Assembly: GCF_014284335.1 (NCBI RefSeq)
Contig: NZ_JACOGF010000005.1
Span: forward strand, 186,001 to 250,000
Length of the DNA stretch: 64,000 nt
Reading direction: 5' to 3'
DNA from: Undibacterium hunanense
GTDB lineage: Bacteria; Pseudomonadota; Gammaproteobacteria; Burkholderiales; Burkholderiaceae_D
The notes beneath the pieces were generated by a model. It saw nothing but the letters and a program-made list of their open reading frames with translations. It ran no database searches and was not told where the DNA came from. The number at the start of each line of letters is the position of its first letter. Positions within the stretch are counted from its first letter, which is position 1. The position numbers and the translations under genes are program-made. Positions 16,710 to 24,826 of this stretch are shown piece by piece.

Positions 16710-17831
16710 AAGAGGAATGGTGAGATGGGCAATTGCCCCCTCGGGTTGATTGGCTTGCAGGCTCAGGCTGGCTTGTGGCCCATACAGCGCTAGTAGGCGC
16801 TCACGGATATTGGCATTGCCGACATGCTGGTCTGTGCTGCTGATGTTCTTGTTGTCATCATAATTAAAAGGCAGGCCCAGGCCGGTATCGATGATTTTCA
16901 GATGTAGCTGTGTGCCCAGTTTTTCGGCGACGACGTGGATGCTGCCACCTTCCATCTTGGGTTCCAGCCCATGCTTGATGGCGTTTTCCACCAGGGGTTG
17001 CAAGAGCATGGGGGCGATGGTGATATGTTGCAAATCGTCTGGCAGATCGAGGGTGTAATGCAGGCGCTTGCCCATGCGTATGGCCAGTAATTCAAGATAG
17101 GCTTGCATCAGCGTAAATTCCTGCTTCAGCGTGGTTTGTTCTGCCCGGGATGAGCTCAGGGTATTGCGCAGATAGACTATCAGCTGTGCCAGCATGTGCT
17201 GGGCGCGTGGTGGGTCAATAGCGATCAAGCCTTGCAGATTGGCCAGGGTATTGAACAGCATGTGAGGTTCTATCTGTGCCTGCAACATTTGCAACTGGGC
17301 TTGCATGGCCTGTTTTTCTATGGCGGCATTCTTGGCTTTTTCTGCTTCGGCAGATGCCTGCAATTCAGACATCTTGCTACGGTTCCAGAACGACCATGCA
17401 GCGATCAGGCTGACGAAACATGTCAGGGTGACAACGCCGCCCATGTAAGACCATCTGAATTTACTGATATCAGGTAGGGGATAGTTAAACGTAACGGCCG
17501 CAACAAACATCCCAACAAGCAAGGCAAGTGGTGCCACCATGACACACATCAGGTAAAAACCGATAGTGTTAGGCGTGCCCGCTCCCCAAAAAAGACGCTT
17601 GAACAACTTGATCAGTGAATAGGCAGAAAAGCCTATGAACATCGAAAACAAAATGTTTTGAAACAGAGTCCCGCCGCCGCGCAAGACAAAGGTAACAGCG
17701 AAACCGCAAGTCGTATTGATGGCCAGCAGGCGTGGCATGTCCCCGATAATACCTACCAGGCTTTGGTAATGTTCTGGCTTTAATCTCGACTGCAAATAAG
17801 TCTGGGTCTGCTGCAAAAGTTTGTTGTTCAT
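16707..17831 (-). CDS. LytS/YehU-type sensor histidine kinase
   Basis: A 374-residue kinase with about four hydrophobic segments in the first 165 residues (FAVTFVLRGGGTLFQNILFSMFIGF; TIGFYLMCVMVAPLALLVGMFV; GGVVTLTCFVSLIAAW), a short coiled coil, the His_kinase domain with EPHMLFNTLANLQGLI, and a HATPase domain (VENAIKHGLE; DTGLGLPF; NIRERLLALYG). It should phosphorylate the LytTR regulator encoded next. The signal is unknown. Confidence 0.92.
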   Translation of the reverse strand: MNNKLLQQTQTYLQSRLKPEHYQSLVGIIGDMPRLLAINTTCGFAVTFVLRGGGTLFQNILFSMFIGFSAYSLIKLFKRLFWGAGTPNTIGFYLMCVMVAPLALLVGMFVAAVTFNYPLPDISKFRWSYMGGVVTLTCFVSLIAAWSFWNRSKMSELQASAEAEKAKNAAIEKQAMQAQLQMLQAQIEPHMLFNTLANLQGLIAIDPPRAQHMLAQLIVYLRNTLSSSRAEQTTLKQEFTLMQAYLELLAIRMGKRLHYTLDLPDDLQHITIAPMLLQPLVENAIKHGLEPKMEGGSIHVVAEKLGTQLHLKIIDTGLGLPFNYDDNKNISSTDQHVGNANIRERLLALYGPQASLSLQANQPEGAIAHLTIPL

Positions 17832-17937
17832 GTCATCTTGGGCCGGGTATTTTCGTGTTTGCAGCTTAACCTGCCTGCTGCCTGCGCAACAGGCAAACAG
17901 GACAAAGCCTGTGTTTTTTGTCGTAAAGGCCAGCCAA

Positions 17938-17963
17938 ACTGGCGCGAGTAAACTCGCGCCAGT
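17938..17963. terminator. Terminator-like hairpin after the CoA-transferase gene
   Basis: A perfect 12 bp stem (17938-17949 with 17952-17963). There is no clear T-tract. It lies between the kinase gene start and the stop of the CoA-transferase gene, so it may separate the two minus-strand units. Confidence 0.6.
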
Positions 17964-17979
17964 GGCATGTCAATTGTAT

Positions 17980-19221
17980 TTATATAATGTTTTTGGTTTT
18001 AAGTGCTGCCAGTTGTTGCTCGTCATAACCCAGCAGATCAGTCAGCACGGTCTGGGTATGTTGCCCCAGCAAAGGCGGTGCCGATGGGTAAGTGACCGGC
18101 GTTGCCGACAACTTCATTGGGCTGGCCACCAGCCTGACTTCGCCAGCAGTGGGGTGGGGCAGATTGAATTGCATCTCGCGTGCAAGTACCTGCGGGTTTT
18201 CAAACACTTCATCCAGGGTATTGATGGGGCCGCAAGGCACGCCTGCCTCTTCCAGCAGACTGATCCATTCCTGCTTGGTTTTGCGCCTGACCATGTCTGC
18301 CAGCACAGGCACCAGTACATCACGGTGTGCGACACGGCTAGGGTTGGTGCTGAAACGCGGGTCATCTGCCAGTTCGGGCTGTCCGCCTGCCTGTACAAAC
18401 TTTTTATATTGGCCATCATTCCCTGCCGCGACGATGATATGGCCATCGGTCGTGGCAAAGGTTTGGTAAGGCACAATATTCGGATGCGCATTACCCCAGC
18501 GTTTGGGCGCATTGCCGCTGGCCAGGTAATTCATGTTCATGTTGGCCAGCATCGCAACCTGCACATCCAGCAAGGCCATGTCTATGTATTGGCCTTCACC
18601 GGTTCTGTCCCTGTGGGTCAGTGCCGCCATGACAGCGATGGTGGAATACATGCCCGTCATCAGGTCGGCAATCGCCACCCCCGCTTTTTGCGGACCACCA
18701 CCAGGCAAGTCATCGCGTTCGCCCGTCAATGACATGAAACCGCCCATGCCTTGCACGATAAAATCATAGCCAGCACGGTGGGCATACGGGCCATTCTGGC
18801 CAAAGCCGGTGATGGAGCAATACACCAGATCCGGCTTGATCAGTTTTAGTGATTCATAATCGAGGCCATATTTCTTCAACTGGCCGACCTTGTAGTTTTC
18901 CAGCACCACATCGGATTTGACGGCCAGTTCACGGATAATTTGCTGGCCTTCAGGCGTGGCAATATCCACCGTGATGGCCTGCTTGCCACGATTCGCCGCC
19001 AGGTAGTAGGCGGCCTCGGTGGTGTTATTGCCCTCTGCATCACGCAGGTAAGGCGGCCCCCAGCTACGGGTATCGTCGCCGCTGCCCGGTCTTTCAACCT
19101 TGATGACTTCCGCTCCCAGGTCAGCCAGGTTTTGCGCACACCAGGGGCCAGCCAGTACCCGCGTCAAATCCAGCACGCGGATATGGCCAAGGGCAGTTTT
19201 TTGTAGCGACGAGCTCGGCAT
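17980..19221 (-). CDS. Class III CoA-transferase (CaiB/BaiF/Frc family)
   Basis: A 413-residue family III CoA-transferase. The N-terminus GHIRVLDLTRVLAGPWCAQNLADLGAEVIKVERPGSGDDTR is the family signature, followed by VVLENYKVG, YCSITGFGQNGPYAHRAGYD and the catalytic-region Asp in IADLMTGMYS. It would move CoA between carboxylic acids in the cytoplasm. The substrate cannot be told from sequence. It is divergent from a glycerophosphodiesterase gene with a family I element in between. Confidence 0.93.
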   Translation of the reverse strand: MPSSSLQKTALGHIRVLDLTRVLAGPWCAQNLADLGAEVIKVERPGSGDDTRSWGPPYLRDAEGNNTTEAAYYLAANRGKQAITVDIATPEGQQIIRELAVKSDVVLENYKVGQLKKYGLDYESLKLIKPDLVYCSITGFGQNGPYAHRAGYDFIVQGMGGFMSLTGERDDLPGGGPQKAGVAIADLMTGMYSTIAVMAALTHRDRTGEGQYIDMALLDVQVAMLANMNMNYLASGNAPKRWGNAHPNIVPYQTFATTDGHIIVAAGNDGQYKKFVQAGGQPELADDPRFSTNPSRVAHRDVLVPVLADMVRRKTKQEWISLLEEAGVPCGPINTLDEVFENPQVLAREMQFNLPHPTAGEVRLVASPMKLSATPVTYPSAPPLLGQHTQTVLTDLLGYDEQQLAALKTKNII

Positions 19222-19246
19222 CTTCGATTATCCTTACATTTATTGC

Positions 19247-19426
19247 GGACTTACGCAAAACTGCCCCAACTGCGTTGCGGCGACTTGCCGTACTAAAGTA
19301 CTGTCTTCGTCGCCGGCGGTGTAGTCGGTGTTTCAGGCAACATGTTGCCTGCCGACGTAACGGACTGCCCTTGCAAGGGCAGTTTCCTTCAGCGATAGAC
19401 TTGCTGGGACAATTTTGCGTAAGTCC
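19247..19426. repeat. Miniature inverted-repeat element, family I, copy 2
   Basis: A 180 bp element with inverted ends GGACTTACGCAAAACTG and complement of GGACTTACGCAAAATTG (16 of 17 match). It is similar throughout to the copy at 14001-14189. Hairpins lie at 19335-19350 and 19364-19383; compared with copy 1 the arms have changed together so pairing is kept. It occupies the divergent promoter region between the CoA-transferase and the glycerophosphodiesterase. Confidence 0.88.
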
Positions 19427-19456
19427 TTGTTTAATTGTTGATATGTGGAGCGCATC

Positions 19457-20203
19457 ATGTGGCCCTATCCTAAAGTCATCGCCCACCGTGGGGGCGGAAT
19501 ACTTGCACCAGAAAATACCCTGGCAGCGATGCGTTGCGGATGGGAACACGGTTTTGCCGCCGTGGAATTTGATGTCATGTTATCAAAGGATGGCGTTCCT
19601 GTGCTGATGCATGACCCTGAATTTGGTCGAACCGTGCCCGGCATTGGCCGCGTGGCCGATACCATGGCTGCCGATTTACAGACTATGGATGCCGGCAAAT
19701 GGTTCGCCGACAGCTACAAAGGCGAACCCGTGCCCATGTATGCAGATGTCGTACGCTTTTGCCGTCAGCACGGTATCTGGATGAATGTGGAAATCAAGCC
19801 ATCCCCTGGCGCCGAAGAAGAAACTGGCAGGGTAGTGGCAGAGCAGACACAAGCCCTGTTCGCCGATGTGGCCGTCATCGATGCGGTACATTTGCCGCTG
19901 TTCTCTTCATTTTCCTTCAGCGCACTGATGGCCGCCAAAAACGCCGCCCCCACTATCCCACGTGGTTTCTTGATGGATAAAGTCACCCCAGACTGGAAAG
20001 CCAGGCTGCAAGAACTGGCCGCCCGCGCCCTGCACACCAACCACAAATACCTGACGCCAGATACCACCAAAGAAATCAAGGATGCCGGTTACGGCGTGTT
20101 TTGCTACACCGTCAACACGCCAGAAAGGGCAGCAGAAATCCTGCACTGGGGTGTGGATGCGTTTTGCACCGACAGAATAGATTTGATACCGGCGGATTTT
20201 TAA
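19457..20203 (+). CDS. Glycerophosphodiester phosphodiesterase
   Basis: A 248-residue cytosolic GDPD (UgpQ-like; no signal peptide). It shows VIAHRGGGILAPENTLAAM, the HRG-x-PENT catalytic signature, then VEFDVMLSKDGVPVLMHDPEFGRT with metal-binding Glu/Asp and the catalytic His, and NVEIKPSPGAEEETG. It hydrolyses glycerophosphodiesters to glycerol-3-phosphate and an alcohol. Start at 19457 follows GGAG with 6 bp spacing; the upstream GTG would include that site. Confidence 0.93.
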   Translation: MWPYPKVIAHRGGGILAPENTLAAMRCGWEHGFAAVEFDVMLSKDGVPVLMHDPEFGRTVPGIGRVADTMAADLQTMDAGKWFADSYKGEPVPMYADVVRFCRQHGIWMNVEIKPSPGAEEETGRVVAEQTQALFADVAVIDAVHLPLFSSFSFSALMAAKNAAPTIPRGFLMDKVTPDWKARLQELAARALHTNHKYLTPDTTKEIKDAGYGVFCYTVNTPERAAEILHWGVDAFCTDRIDLIPADF

Positions 20204-20355
20204 AATTCCTGGGTGGAAATAAAATGGTTACGAGTGCTTACACGGATTACATTTTTCCTGTCATCAGAAAAAATCGCAGCATCGTTATTGGTACATGGGC
20301 AGCCTGCTCATCCACAATAAAACTGATCACTGAAATTTTTCAAAGGGAAAAGACC

Positions 20356-20679
20356 ATGAAATCCATCCAAGTTGCCGCCGCACTGCTCACCACACTGATC
20401 GCTGGTTCTGTTTTCGCACAAACCAACACCCCGAATATCGATAAACGCCAGGAAGTGCAACAAAAGCGCGTTGCCAAAGGCATCGAAAGCGGCGCCCTGA
20501 CCGCAAAAGAAGCGACCAACCTGGAAAAACGCGAAACCAAAATTGAAGCCGACAAGCAAGCCGCCAAAGCCGACGGCGTAGTCACCGGAGCCGAGCGCGC
20601 CAAACTGGAAAAAGAAGAAAACCGTGCGAGCAGAAAAATCCGCATCAAAAAACACAATGCGAGCACGGCAACAAATTAA
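20356..20679 (+). CDS. Small secreted charged-helix protein
   Basis: A 107-residue protein: signal peptide (MKSIQVAAALLTTLIAGSVFAQ), then a Lys/Glu/Arg/Ala-rich helical region with the repeating idea KGIESGALTAKEATNLEKRETKI and KADGVVTGAERAKLEKEENRASRKI. I recognise it only as a small family common in related genomes with no assigned role. The second half may be a DUF4168- or EF-hand-like helix pair, but key residues are not clear. An ATG at 20356 starts the signal peptide, preceded by a GGGAAAAG stretch. Confidence 0.75.
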   Translation: MKSIQVAAALLTTLIAGSVFAQTNTPNIDKRQEVQQKRVAKGIESGALTAKEATNLEKRETKIEADKQAAKADGVVTGAERAKLEKEENRASRKIRIKKHNASTATN

Positions 20680-20720
20680 GTTTTGGCGGTACGCGCCGCT
20701 GTCAATGCAAAGCAAAAAGC

Positions 20721-20750
20721 AAAGACCGCCAGCCTGTGCTGGCGGTCTTT
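20721..20750 (+). terminator. Rho-independent terminator
   Basis: A 13 bp perfect stem (20721-20733 with 20738-20750) with a CTGT loop, ending in TTT. It ends the small secreted protein gene. Confidence 0.8.
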
Positions 20751-20787
20751 GTTTGTAGGGAGATTAATTAGGATTTATGCAGCCCGT

Positions 20788-20822
20788 GTAGGCGCGATTA
20801 GTGCAACGTAATCGCACGCATG
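20788..20822. repeat. REP-like unit, family IV (left half only clear)
   Basis: GTAG followed by an imperfect hairpin with arms GCGCGATTA and TAATCGCAC and a CGCATG tail. The spacer after it (GGGGCTGAAAAATGTCAATA) resembles those of the other family IV copies; the inverted partner is too degraded to place. Other hairpins follow at 20912-20928, downstream of the minus-strand hydrolase gene. Confidence 0.65.
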
Positions 20823-20911
20823 TCGGGGCTGAAAAATGTCAATATCTACCTTGGAAGAGTGCGAGCTAACTCGCCGGACTCAAGCGGCTGACGCGGAAAA
20901 CCGCATGTCCT

Positions 20912-20928
20912 CTTGCGTTGGACGCAAG
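20912..20928 (-). terminator. Short hairpin downstream of the hydrolase gene
   Basis: A 7 bp stem (CTTGCGT with ACGCAAG) and 3-base loop, 25 bp beyond the minus-strand stop codon. It lacks a T-tract. Confidence 0.4.
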
Positions 20929-20952
20929 CAGGCGCTATCCCGTTATTTCAAC

Positions 20953-21594
20953 TTAAGCAACTGCACTGAACCACTGTTCTATGGCCCTTAACGCATCATC
21001 ATTCGATGGAATGAATGCATGACTTGCCGGAACTGGCGTCGCTTGCGCCTGTGACGATGGTATTGCTTCATCCGCTGCGACCATTCCGTCATGCGGAAAA
21101 CCAACTCCAAAGAAGAAACCGAAAGCGCCTAGCCACGGCCATGTTCCATAGATGTACGCGGTTGGCATATCTGGCAAGGGAATGCTGTTCATCAGGTCGT
21201 CGTCAGCGGCAAACTGGCCGCATTCGCCTGTCAGTGCACGGTATATTTTCCAGTCACGCAATCTGCGGGCAAGTCTCATGGCACGTATTGGTGACGCGAG
21301 AAGGACGACACGTTTTGGCTGTGACTGGCGCATGCTCAATTGTGTGCTGATACTTCGGAGCAGTACACCACCAAAAGAGTAAGCTACCGCATGGTATTCG
21401 CCCGCACGCGCTACCTTGGATAAAAATTCGGTCAGATTCTTTTTTATTTCATCAAGGGATAGAGATGACGCACGGTAATCAAAACATGAAACCGAGTACC
21501 CTCGCCGTTCAAAATAGCGGACAAACTTGCCGCGCATGTAGCGTTTGCCGCCAACGCCATCGATAAAGACAATCTGGCGGCTACTGCTGTTCAT
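20953..21594 (-). CDS. Alpha/beta-hydrolase-like protein
   Basis: A 213-residue protein with an alpha/beta hydrolase outline: IVFIDGVGGKRYM near the N-terminus, a nucleophile-elbow-like AYSFGG (G-x-S-x-G with Ala at the first position), VVLLASPI after it, and HDGMVAADE plus SHAFIPS that could hold the acid and His. GGAG lies 7 bp before the ATG. It may be an esterase or lipase-like enzyme, but the triad is inferred. It is the last gene of the repeat-rich accessory island, and no partner gene is obvious. Confidence 0.65.
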   Translation of the reverse strand: MNSSSRQIVFIDGVGGKRYMRGKFVRYFERRGYSVSCFDYRASSLSLDEIKKNLTEFLSKVARAGEYHAVAYSFGGVLLRSISTQLSMRQSQPKRVVLLASPIRAMRLARRLRDWKIYRALTGECGQFAADDDLMNSIPLPDMPTAYIYGTWPWLGAFGFFFGVGFPHDGMVAADEAIPSSQAQATPVPASHAFIPSNDDALRAIEQWFSAVA

Positions 21595-21659
21595 GAAAAC
21601 ACTCCAATAAGACTGAAAATACGCTTTGCTGCAACATTATGGGCACCGATGCCGGCTGC

Positions 21660-21806
21660 GTAGTCGCGATCTGACGTAGCGTAATTGTACGCTGATCATC
21701 TCGCGTGCGATTAGTTGTAGCGTAGTCGCACATACGTAGAGTCTGTAAAAATATTATTAGTCATTGCGAGGTCATGCGTGCGAATACGCGGGCTATTCCC
21801 ACGAGG
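21660..21806. repeat. REP-like cluster, family IV (three units)
   Basis: Two GTAG/hairpin-type units in the same direction (about 21660-21692 and 21704-21739) and one inverted unit (about 21772-21806), with the family spacer GAGTCTGTAAAAATATTATT between the last two. It takes up half of the 313 bp gap between the divergent hydrolase and TPR-like genes, where I see nothing else except AT-rich DNA. Confidence 0.75.
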
Positions 21807-21907
21807 GCAGACCCCAGCACCTGCACCTATGATAAACTTTAAAATCGCAGTACATCGTTCTGCATGTGAAGAGTTAAATTTCCCCTTTTTAATTAGTGCG
21901 GCATATT

Positions 21908-22666
21908 ATGTTGAACAAGACGCTTCCTTTCTTTATTGCCTTACTACTCTTTTTTAATGAAGTATCGGGAGCAGAAACTTCCACAATTGATCAGCTTGTC
22001 TTTCAGTCCAGTGTAGCATCTGGATCGAAGCAATACGATAAAGCAAGGGAACTCGCCGAGCGCGCATTAACGCTCGCTGAACACGATCCGGATTTTCCGC
22101 GGCTAAAGCTCGCGCAAATTCTCACGCAGTTGGGGTTTGCGTATCAACAATTGAACCAGTTCGATGCGGCACAAAAATATTCTCGCCGAGTCGTCGATAT
22201 TGTCATGATATTACCCTCAGCTGACGCGCGATTCAGGGCGTTTAGCTTGACGCATCTTGCGGAAATTTTGACCTTGTCAGGTGATCCTGCGCAAGCCGAA
22301 ACACTAGCAACTCAGGCGCTCGCATTAGTCGAGCGTGAATTAAGCTCTAACACACAGGAATTTGTCGGGCCGCTTGGAGAATTGGGCGCAGCTTTCCTCG
22401 CACAAGACAAGACGGAGCAGGCATCGAAAGTTCTGGAGCTCGCGATCAGAATAAGCGAATTTGCACCCAATACGGTGGGCACTTATTACCAGAACCTTTT
22501 CGTCTACTCCGCTCGCCTTTACCGCAAGACCGGCCAGCAAGAAAAGGCAGTTGAAATGGAAAATAAAGCAAATTCGATTGTCACGACTATTCCCATCCCC
22601 ATCGTCAGTAATGTTCGTCCCGCCGTGGCCAAGCCAGTGGACGCAATCAATGAGCCGAAACATTAA
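21908..22666 (+). CDS. Secreted TPR-like repeat protein
   Basis: A 252-residue protein with a signal peptide (cleavage near VSGAE) and at least four helix-turn-helix repeats of TPR type (residues about 30-200), for example KQYDKARELAERALTLAEHDP, LAQILTQLGFAYQQLNQFDAAQKYSR and LTHLAEILTLSGDPAQAETLATQAL. TPR domains hold protein partners; none is identifiable. It is the only plus-strand gene in the repeat-rich island. Start at 21908 opens the signal peptide; the GTG at 21896 adds four residues. Confidence 0.78.
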   Translation: MLNKTLPFFIALLLFFNEVSGAETSTIDQLVFQSSVASGSKQYDKARELAERALTLAEHDPDFPRLKLAQILTQLGFAYQQLNQFDAAQKYSRRVVDIVMILPSADARFRAFSLTHLAEILTLSGDPAQAETLATQALALVERELSSNTQEFVGPLGELGAAFLAQDKTEQASKVLELAIRISEFAPNTVGTYYQNLFVYSARLYRKTGQQEKAVEMENKANSIVTTIPIPIVSNVRPAVAKPVDAINEPKH

Positions 22667-22740
22667 ACGTAACAAGTTGATGCAAAGCTGGGGTCAGCTT
22701 TAACTCACCAACGTCCTGCGGGCCTTCATCATCCGGATAT

Positions 22741-22810
22741 AGCGGCTGCAAAAATATTATTAGGCATGGCAATGTCATGCGTGCGAATACGCAGGGCTAT
22801 TCGTATCTAC
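22741..22810. repeat. REPIN-like element, family IV (right half intact)
   Basis: The right unit at 22775-22810 matches the inverted REP end seen at 25386-25420, and the spacer GCAAAAATATTATTAGGCAT matches other copies; the left unit is degraded. The unit runs into the 3' end of the next minus-strand gene and supplies its last codons and stop. Confidence 0.75.
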
Positions 22811-23258
22811 ATGGGCTGAAGCCGGAAATCCAACGAGCTCCGTCAACTTCAATAAAAGTATCATTTTTCAAAACTCTATTCTTCAAATCACTTACTGCGA
22901 CAATATAAGTTAAACCGGGACAGTGGAAGGTTAACAAATCGATGTTCTGCTTTGCGAATTGAAGAGTACATAATAAGCCTGGCTGTGATTCACTAAATAT
23001 CACAGCTACATAAGTAAATTCTTCTAAGCTTGTATTGCTAATAAAAAATTCTGCTTCTTCGTCACTAACCTCGTTCCACGGCAGTTGTATAGAATTTTTT
23101 ATGCTTCCCCAATCAAGCCTTACCCCTGAAATATGCCAAGGAAAATTCTTAGTGATGTGAACGGAAAATTTAGCACACAAATCGCGTTCAAATATGGTTA
23201 CAGTACCATTCTCCAGGAGTTCTCGATTTTTGGGTAAATCAACGATTAAGGAAGCCAT
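22797..23258 (-). CDS. Unknown protein whose last codons come from a repeat
   Basis: A 153-residue cytosolic protein I do not recognise. It is rich in Phe, Glu and Asp, acidic overall, with segments FSVHITKNFPWHISGVRLDWGSI and PGLTYIVAVSDLKNR suggesting a small beta-rich fold. The final residues CRYE and the TAG stop are encoded by a family IV repeat (22775-22810). Start is taken as the ATG at 23258; a TTG at 23273 would add five residues. In its setting beside an Imm35-type gene, an immunity role is possible but unproven. Confidence 0.55.
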   Translation of the reverse strand: MASLIVDLPKNRELLENGTVTIFERDLCAKFSVHITKNFPWHISGVRLDWGSIKNSIQLPWNEVSDEEAEFFISNTSLEEFTYVAVIFSESQPGLLCTLQFAKQNIDLLTFHCPGLTYIVAVSDLKNRVLKNDTFIEVDGARWISGFSPCRYE

Positions 23259-23336
23259 AGTAGTTGTTCTCAATTAAGGTTTCGGGTATCCAGCCGTCAT
23301 ATGAGGAATCCATTTTCCTGTATAGCACGCAGACAA

Positions 23337-23426
23337 GTGAAACGTAATCGCGCGCAAGCCGAGATTGAAAAATATCAATAACCACCTCAAAATCATACGT
23401 GTGAAGACGCGAGTTGCCTTTTCATA
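23337..23426. repeat. REPIN-like element, family IV (degenerate)
   Basis: The left unit (about 23337-23357), spacer GAGATTGAAAAATATCAATA and right unit (about 23394-23426) align with the better preserved copies at 24671 and 25321, with many substitutions. The right end overlaps the stop codon of the minus-strand gene ending at 23422. Confidence 0.6.
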
Positions 23427-23850
23427 CCAAACCAACTTTCGGTATATCTAGTCCGATTAGAACTGGTCCAAAGCACTCAATGACTTCATCACCTTTTGAG
23501 ACATAAAAGAAGTTTATTCTGTTGATGAATTCCAGTAACTCGCTAGACGTTGGTGATGTCCTGTAAAGTTGCAAAAAATCCGGCGGCGGATTTAATCTGT
23601 CACCGCATTCGATTATTGGATCTTCCCATAATTTTTTTCGTTTTAATCTGTATTTTGGAGCAAGCATAAATTCCAAACCATTGCCCAGGTCTAATTTGGC
23701 GAGAGTCAGACTACTTTCGATTCTTTTAGGGCTTGACCGTGGACTATGTCGTAGCACATGAATGTATCCAACAACTGAGATTTCTTTGATGTAGGTTGTT
23801 GGCCAGGCATCATGGAATGCTTTTTCTATTGAAATTTCTAGAGAGGTCAT
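23422..23850 (-). CDS. Unknown small protein
   Basis: A 142-residue protein of no recognised family (MTSLEISIEKAFHDAWP start; FINRINFFYVSKGDEVIECFGPVLIGLDIP near the end). I place the start at 23850 because the longer frame back to 23997 would translate a partial family IV repeat at 23872-23908. The ACCTACA before the ATG is a poor ribosome site, so the start is uncertain. Its stop lies inside another repeat copy. It may belong with the small immunity-like genes upstream. Confidence 0.5.
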   Translation of the reverse strand: MTSLEISIEKAFHDAWPTTYIKEISVVGYIHVLRHSPRSSPKRIESSLTLAKLDLGNGLEFMLAPKYRLKRKKLWEDPIIECGDRLNPPPDFLQLYRTSPTSSELLEFINRINFFYVSKGDEVIECFGPVLIGLDIPKVGLV

Positions 23851-23871
23851 TGTAGGTGAATGGATAAGTTT

Positions 23872-23908
23872 GTGCGAATACGTGAATTTGCTCGCCCCTA
23901 CGTGGGCT
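23872..23908. repeat. Partial REP unit, family IV
   Basis: A degraded right-hand unit (TGCGAATACG, then CCCCTACGTGGGCT) lying between the genes ending at 23988 and starting at 23850. Confidence 0.5.
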
Positions 23909-23987
23909 AATAAAGCGCAATTGGCGGGGACATTTCCAATGGAGTACGCCAGATGATATTGTGACGCGCGTATAGTTCGTTTTTCAT

Positions 23988-24293
23988 TCAGCCCCACATT
24001 CTTCCAGATCGTCCAGGTCGACCATCGCCGAGCTCCCCAGCGTCAAGTTTGTTTTTCGCTTCGAGGCGAATAGCTTCAATTAATTCGGAGTATTCTGGGG
24101 CAACTTCTATTGGATCAAATAGTAGCGATGACCCGCACCATGAAGAGTCCTGTTCAAATCGTTCCACATACAATTGTCGATGCTGATCTGAAAGTGGTTC
24201 AAGCACTGTTTTGCACGCTAACACTTGCATGTCTGTGGCAGCGCGGAGGCGCATTACCAGCATTGCGAGACTTGCGTCTTTCGGAAAAGTCAT
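23988..24293 (-). CDS. Unknown small protein downstream of the Imm35-type gene
   Basis: A 101-residue protein. The first part, SLAMLVMRLRAATDMQVLACKTVLEPL, looks like the UBA-like helical motif (L-R-x-x-T-x-x-x-x-x-x-C-K) seen in EF-Ts and some unannotated bacterial proteins. The C-terminus is Gly/Arg-rich. The ATG at 24293 is 14 bp after the Imm35-type gene with GAAGG upstream, so the two are probably co-transcribed. A longer frame from 24326 overlaps that gene. No function is assigned. Confidence 0.55.
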   Translation of the reverse strand: MTFPKDASLAMLVMRLRAATDMQVLACKTVLEPLSDQHRQLYVERFEQDSSWCGSSLLFDPIEVAPEYSELIEAIRLEAKNKLDAGELGDGRPGRSGRMWG

Positions 24294-24307
24294 GTTGTCG
24301 TGCGCCT

Positions 24308-24634
24308 TCAAGCCACATTGTCCCAAACAGCTGGCTCGGGCGTCATCAATAGCCGTGCAGGTGGAATCGATGTCTCATACTTCGCAAACCAATCGATTCC
24401 AGCAGGGCCAGCGACCAAGACTTCACCATTCACGCGATCAACGAAAATTGGAACGTTTCCGACAAGTGCTTCCATATGGTTCGCCGGGTCAGCCAGATAT
24501 TTTTTGCTGTTCCAATAGAAAAGCCAACCGTATGGCTTTGTCTTGGTTTTCGATATATCGATGGCGCAATCCCCGTCGATCATAATTTCAACCCATGCCT
24601 CAGCAATTCTTCGAGCTTGAACGAAAGTCTTCAT
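24308..24634 (-). CDS. Imm35/YrhB-type immunity protein
   Basis: A 108-residue protein with the pattern YGWLFYWNSKKYL, then ALVGNVPIFVDRVNGEVLVAG, which matches the Imm35 (YrhB-like) domain found as immunity proteins beside polymorphic toxins. The match is from recall of the motif, not a search. No matching toxin gene is seen in the window, so this is an orphan immunity gene or one acquired for protection against neighbours' toxins. It opens a two-gene unit with the next small ORF. Confidence 0.72.
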   Translation of the reverse strand: MKTFVQARRIAEAWVEIMIDGDCAIDISKTKTKPYGWLFYWNSKKYLADPANHMEALVGNVPIFVDRVNGEVLVAGPAGIDWFAKYETSIPPARLLMTPEPAVWDNVA

Positions 24635-24670
24635 AGTTGCGAGCCCCGCTAATTGGTATTTGGTTAATCT

Positions 24671-24776
24671 GTGAAAGTGCGATTAGTGGGGCTTATTCGC
24701 ATGCATGTCGAGATTAGAAAATATTAATAACCGCATAAAAAAATGCGTGCGAATACGCTTAGCTATTCGCACCTAC
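24671..24776. repeat. REPIN-like element, family IV
   Basis: A 106 bp element: left unit 24671-24707 (arms GTGCGATTA and TTATTCGCA), spacer GAGATTAGAAAATATTAATA, right unit 24743-24776 ending CACCTAC, the complement of GTAGGTG. It lies 50 bp beyond the 3' end of the VOC gene. Confidence 0.8.
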
Positions 24777-24826
24777 ACGGAGCCCGTACCATCTTGATCT
24801 CCACCCAAACAAGCACCCCTGATCGC

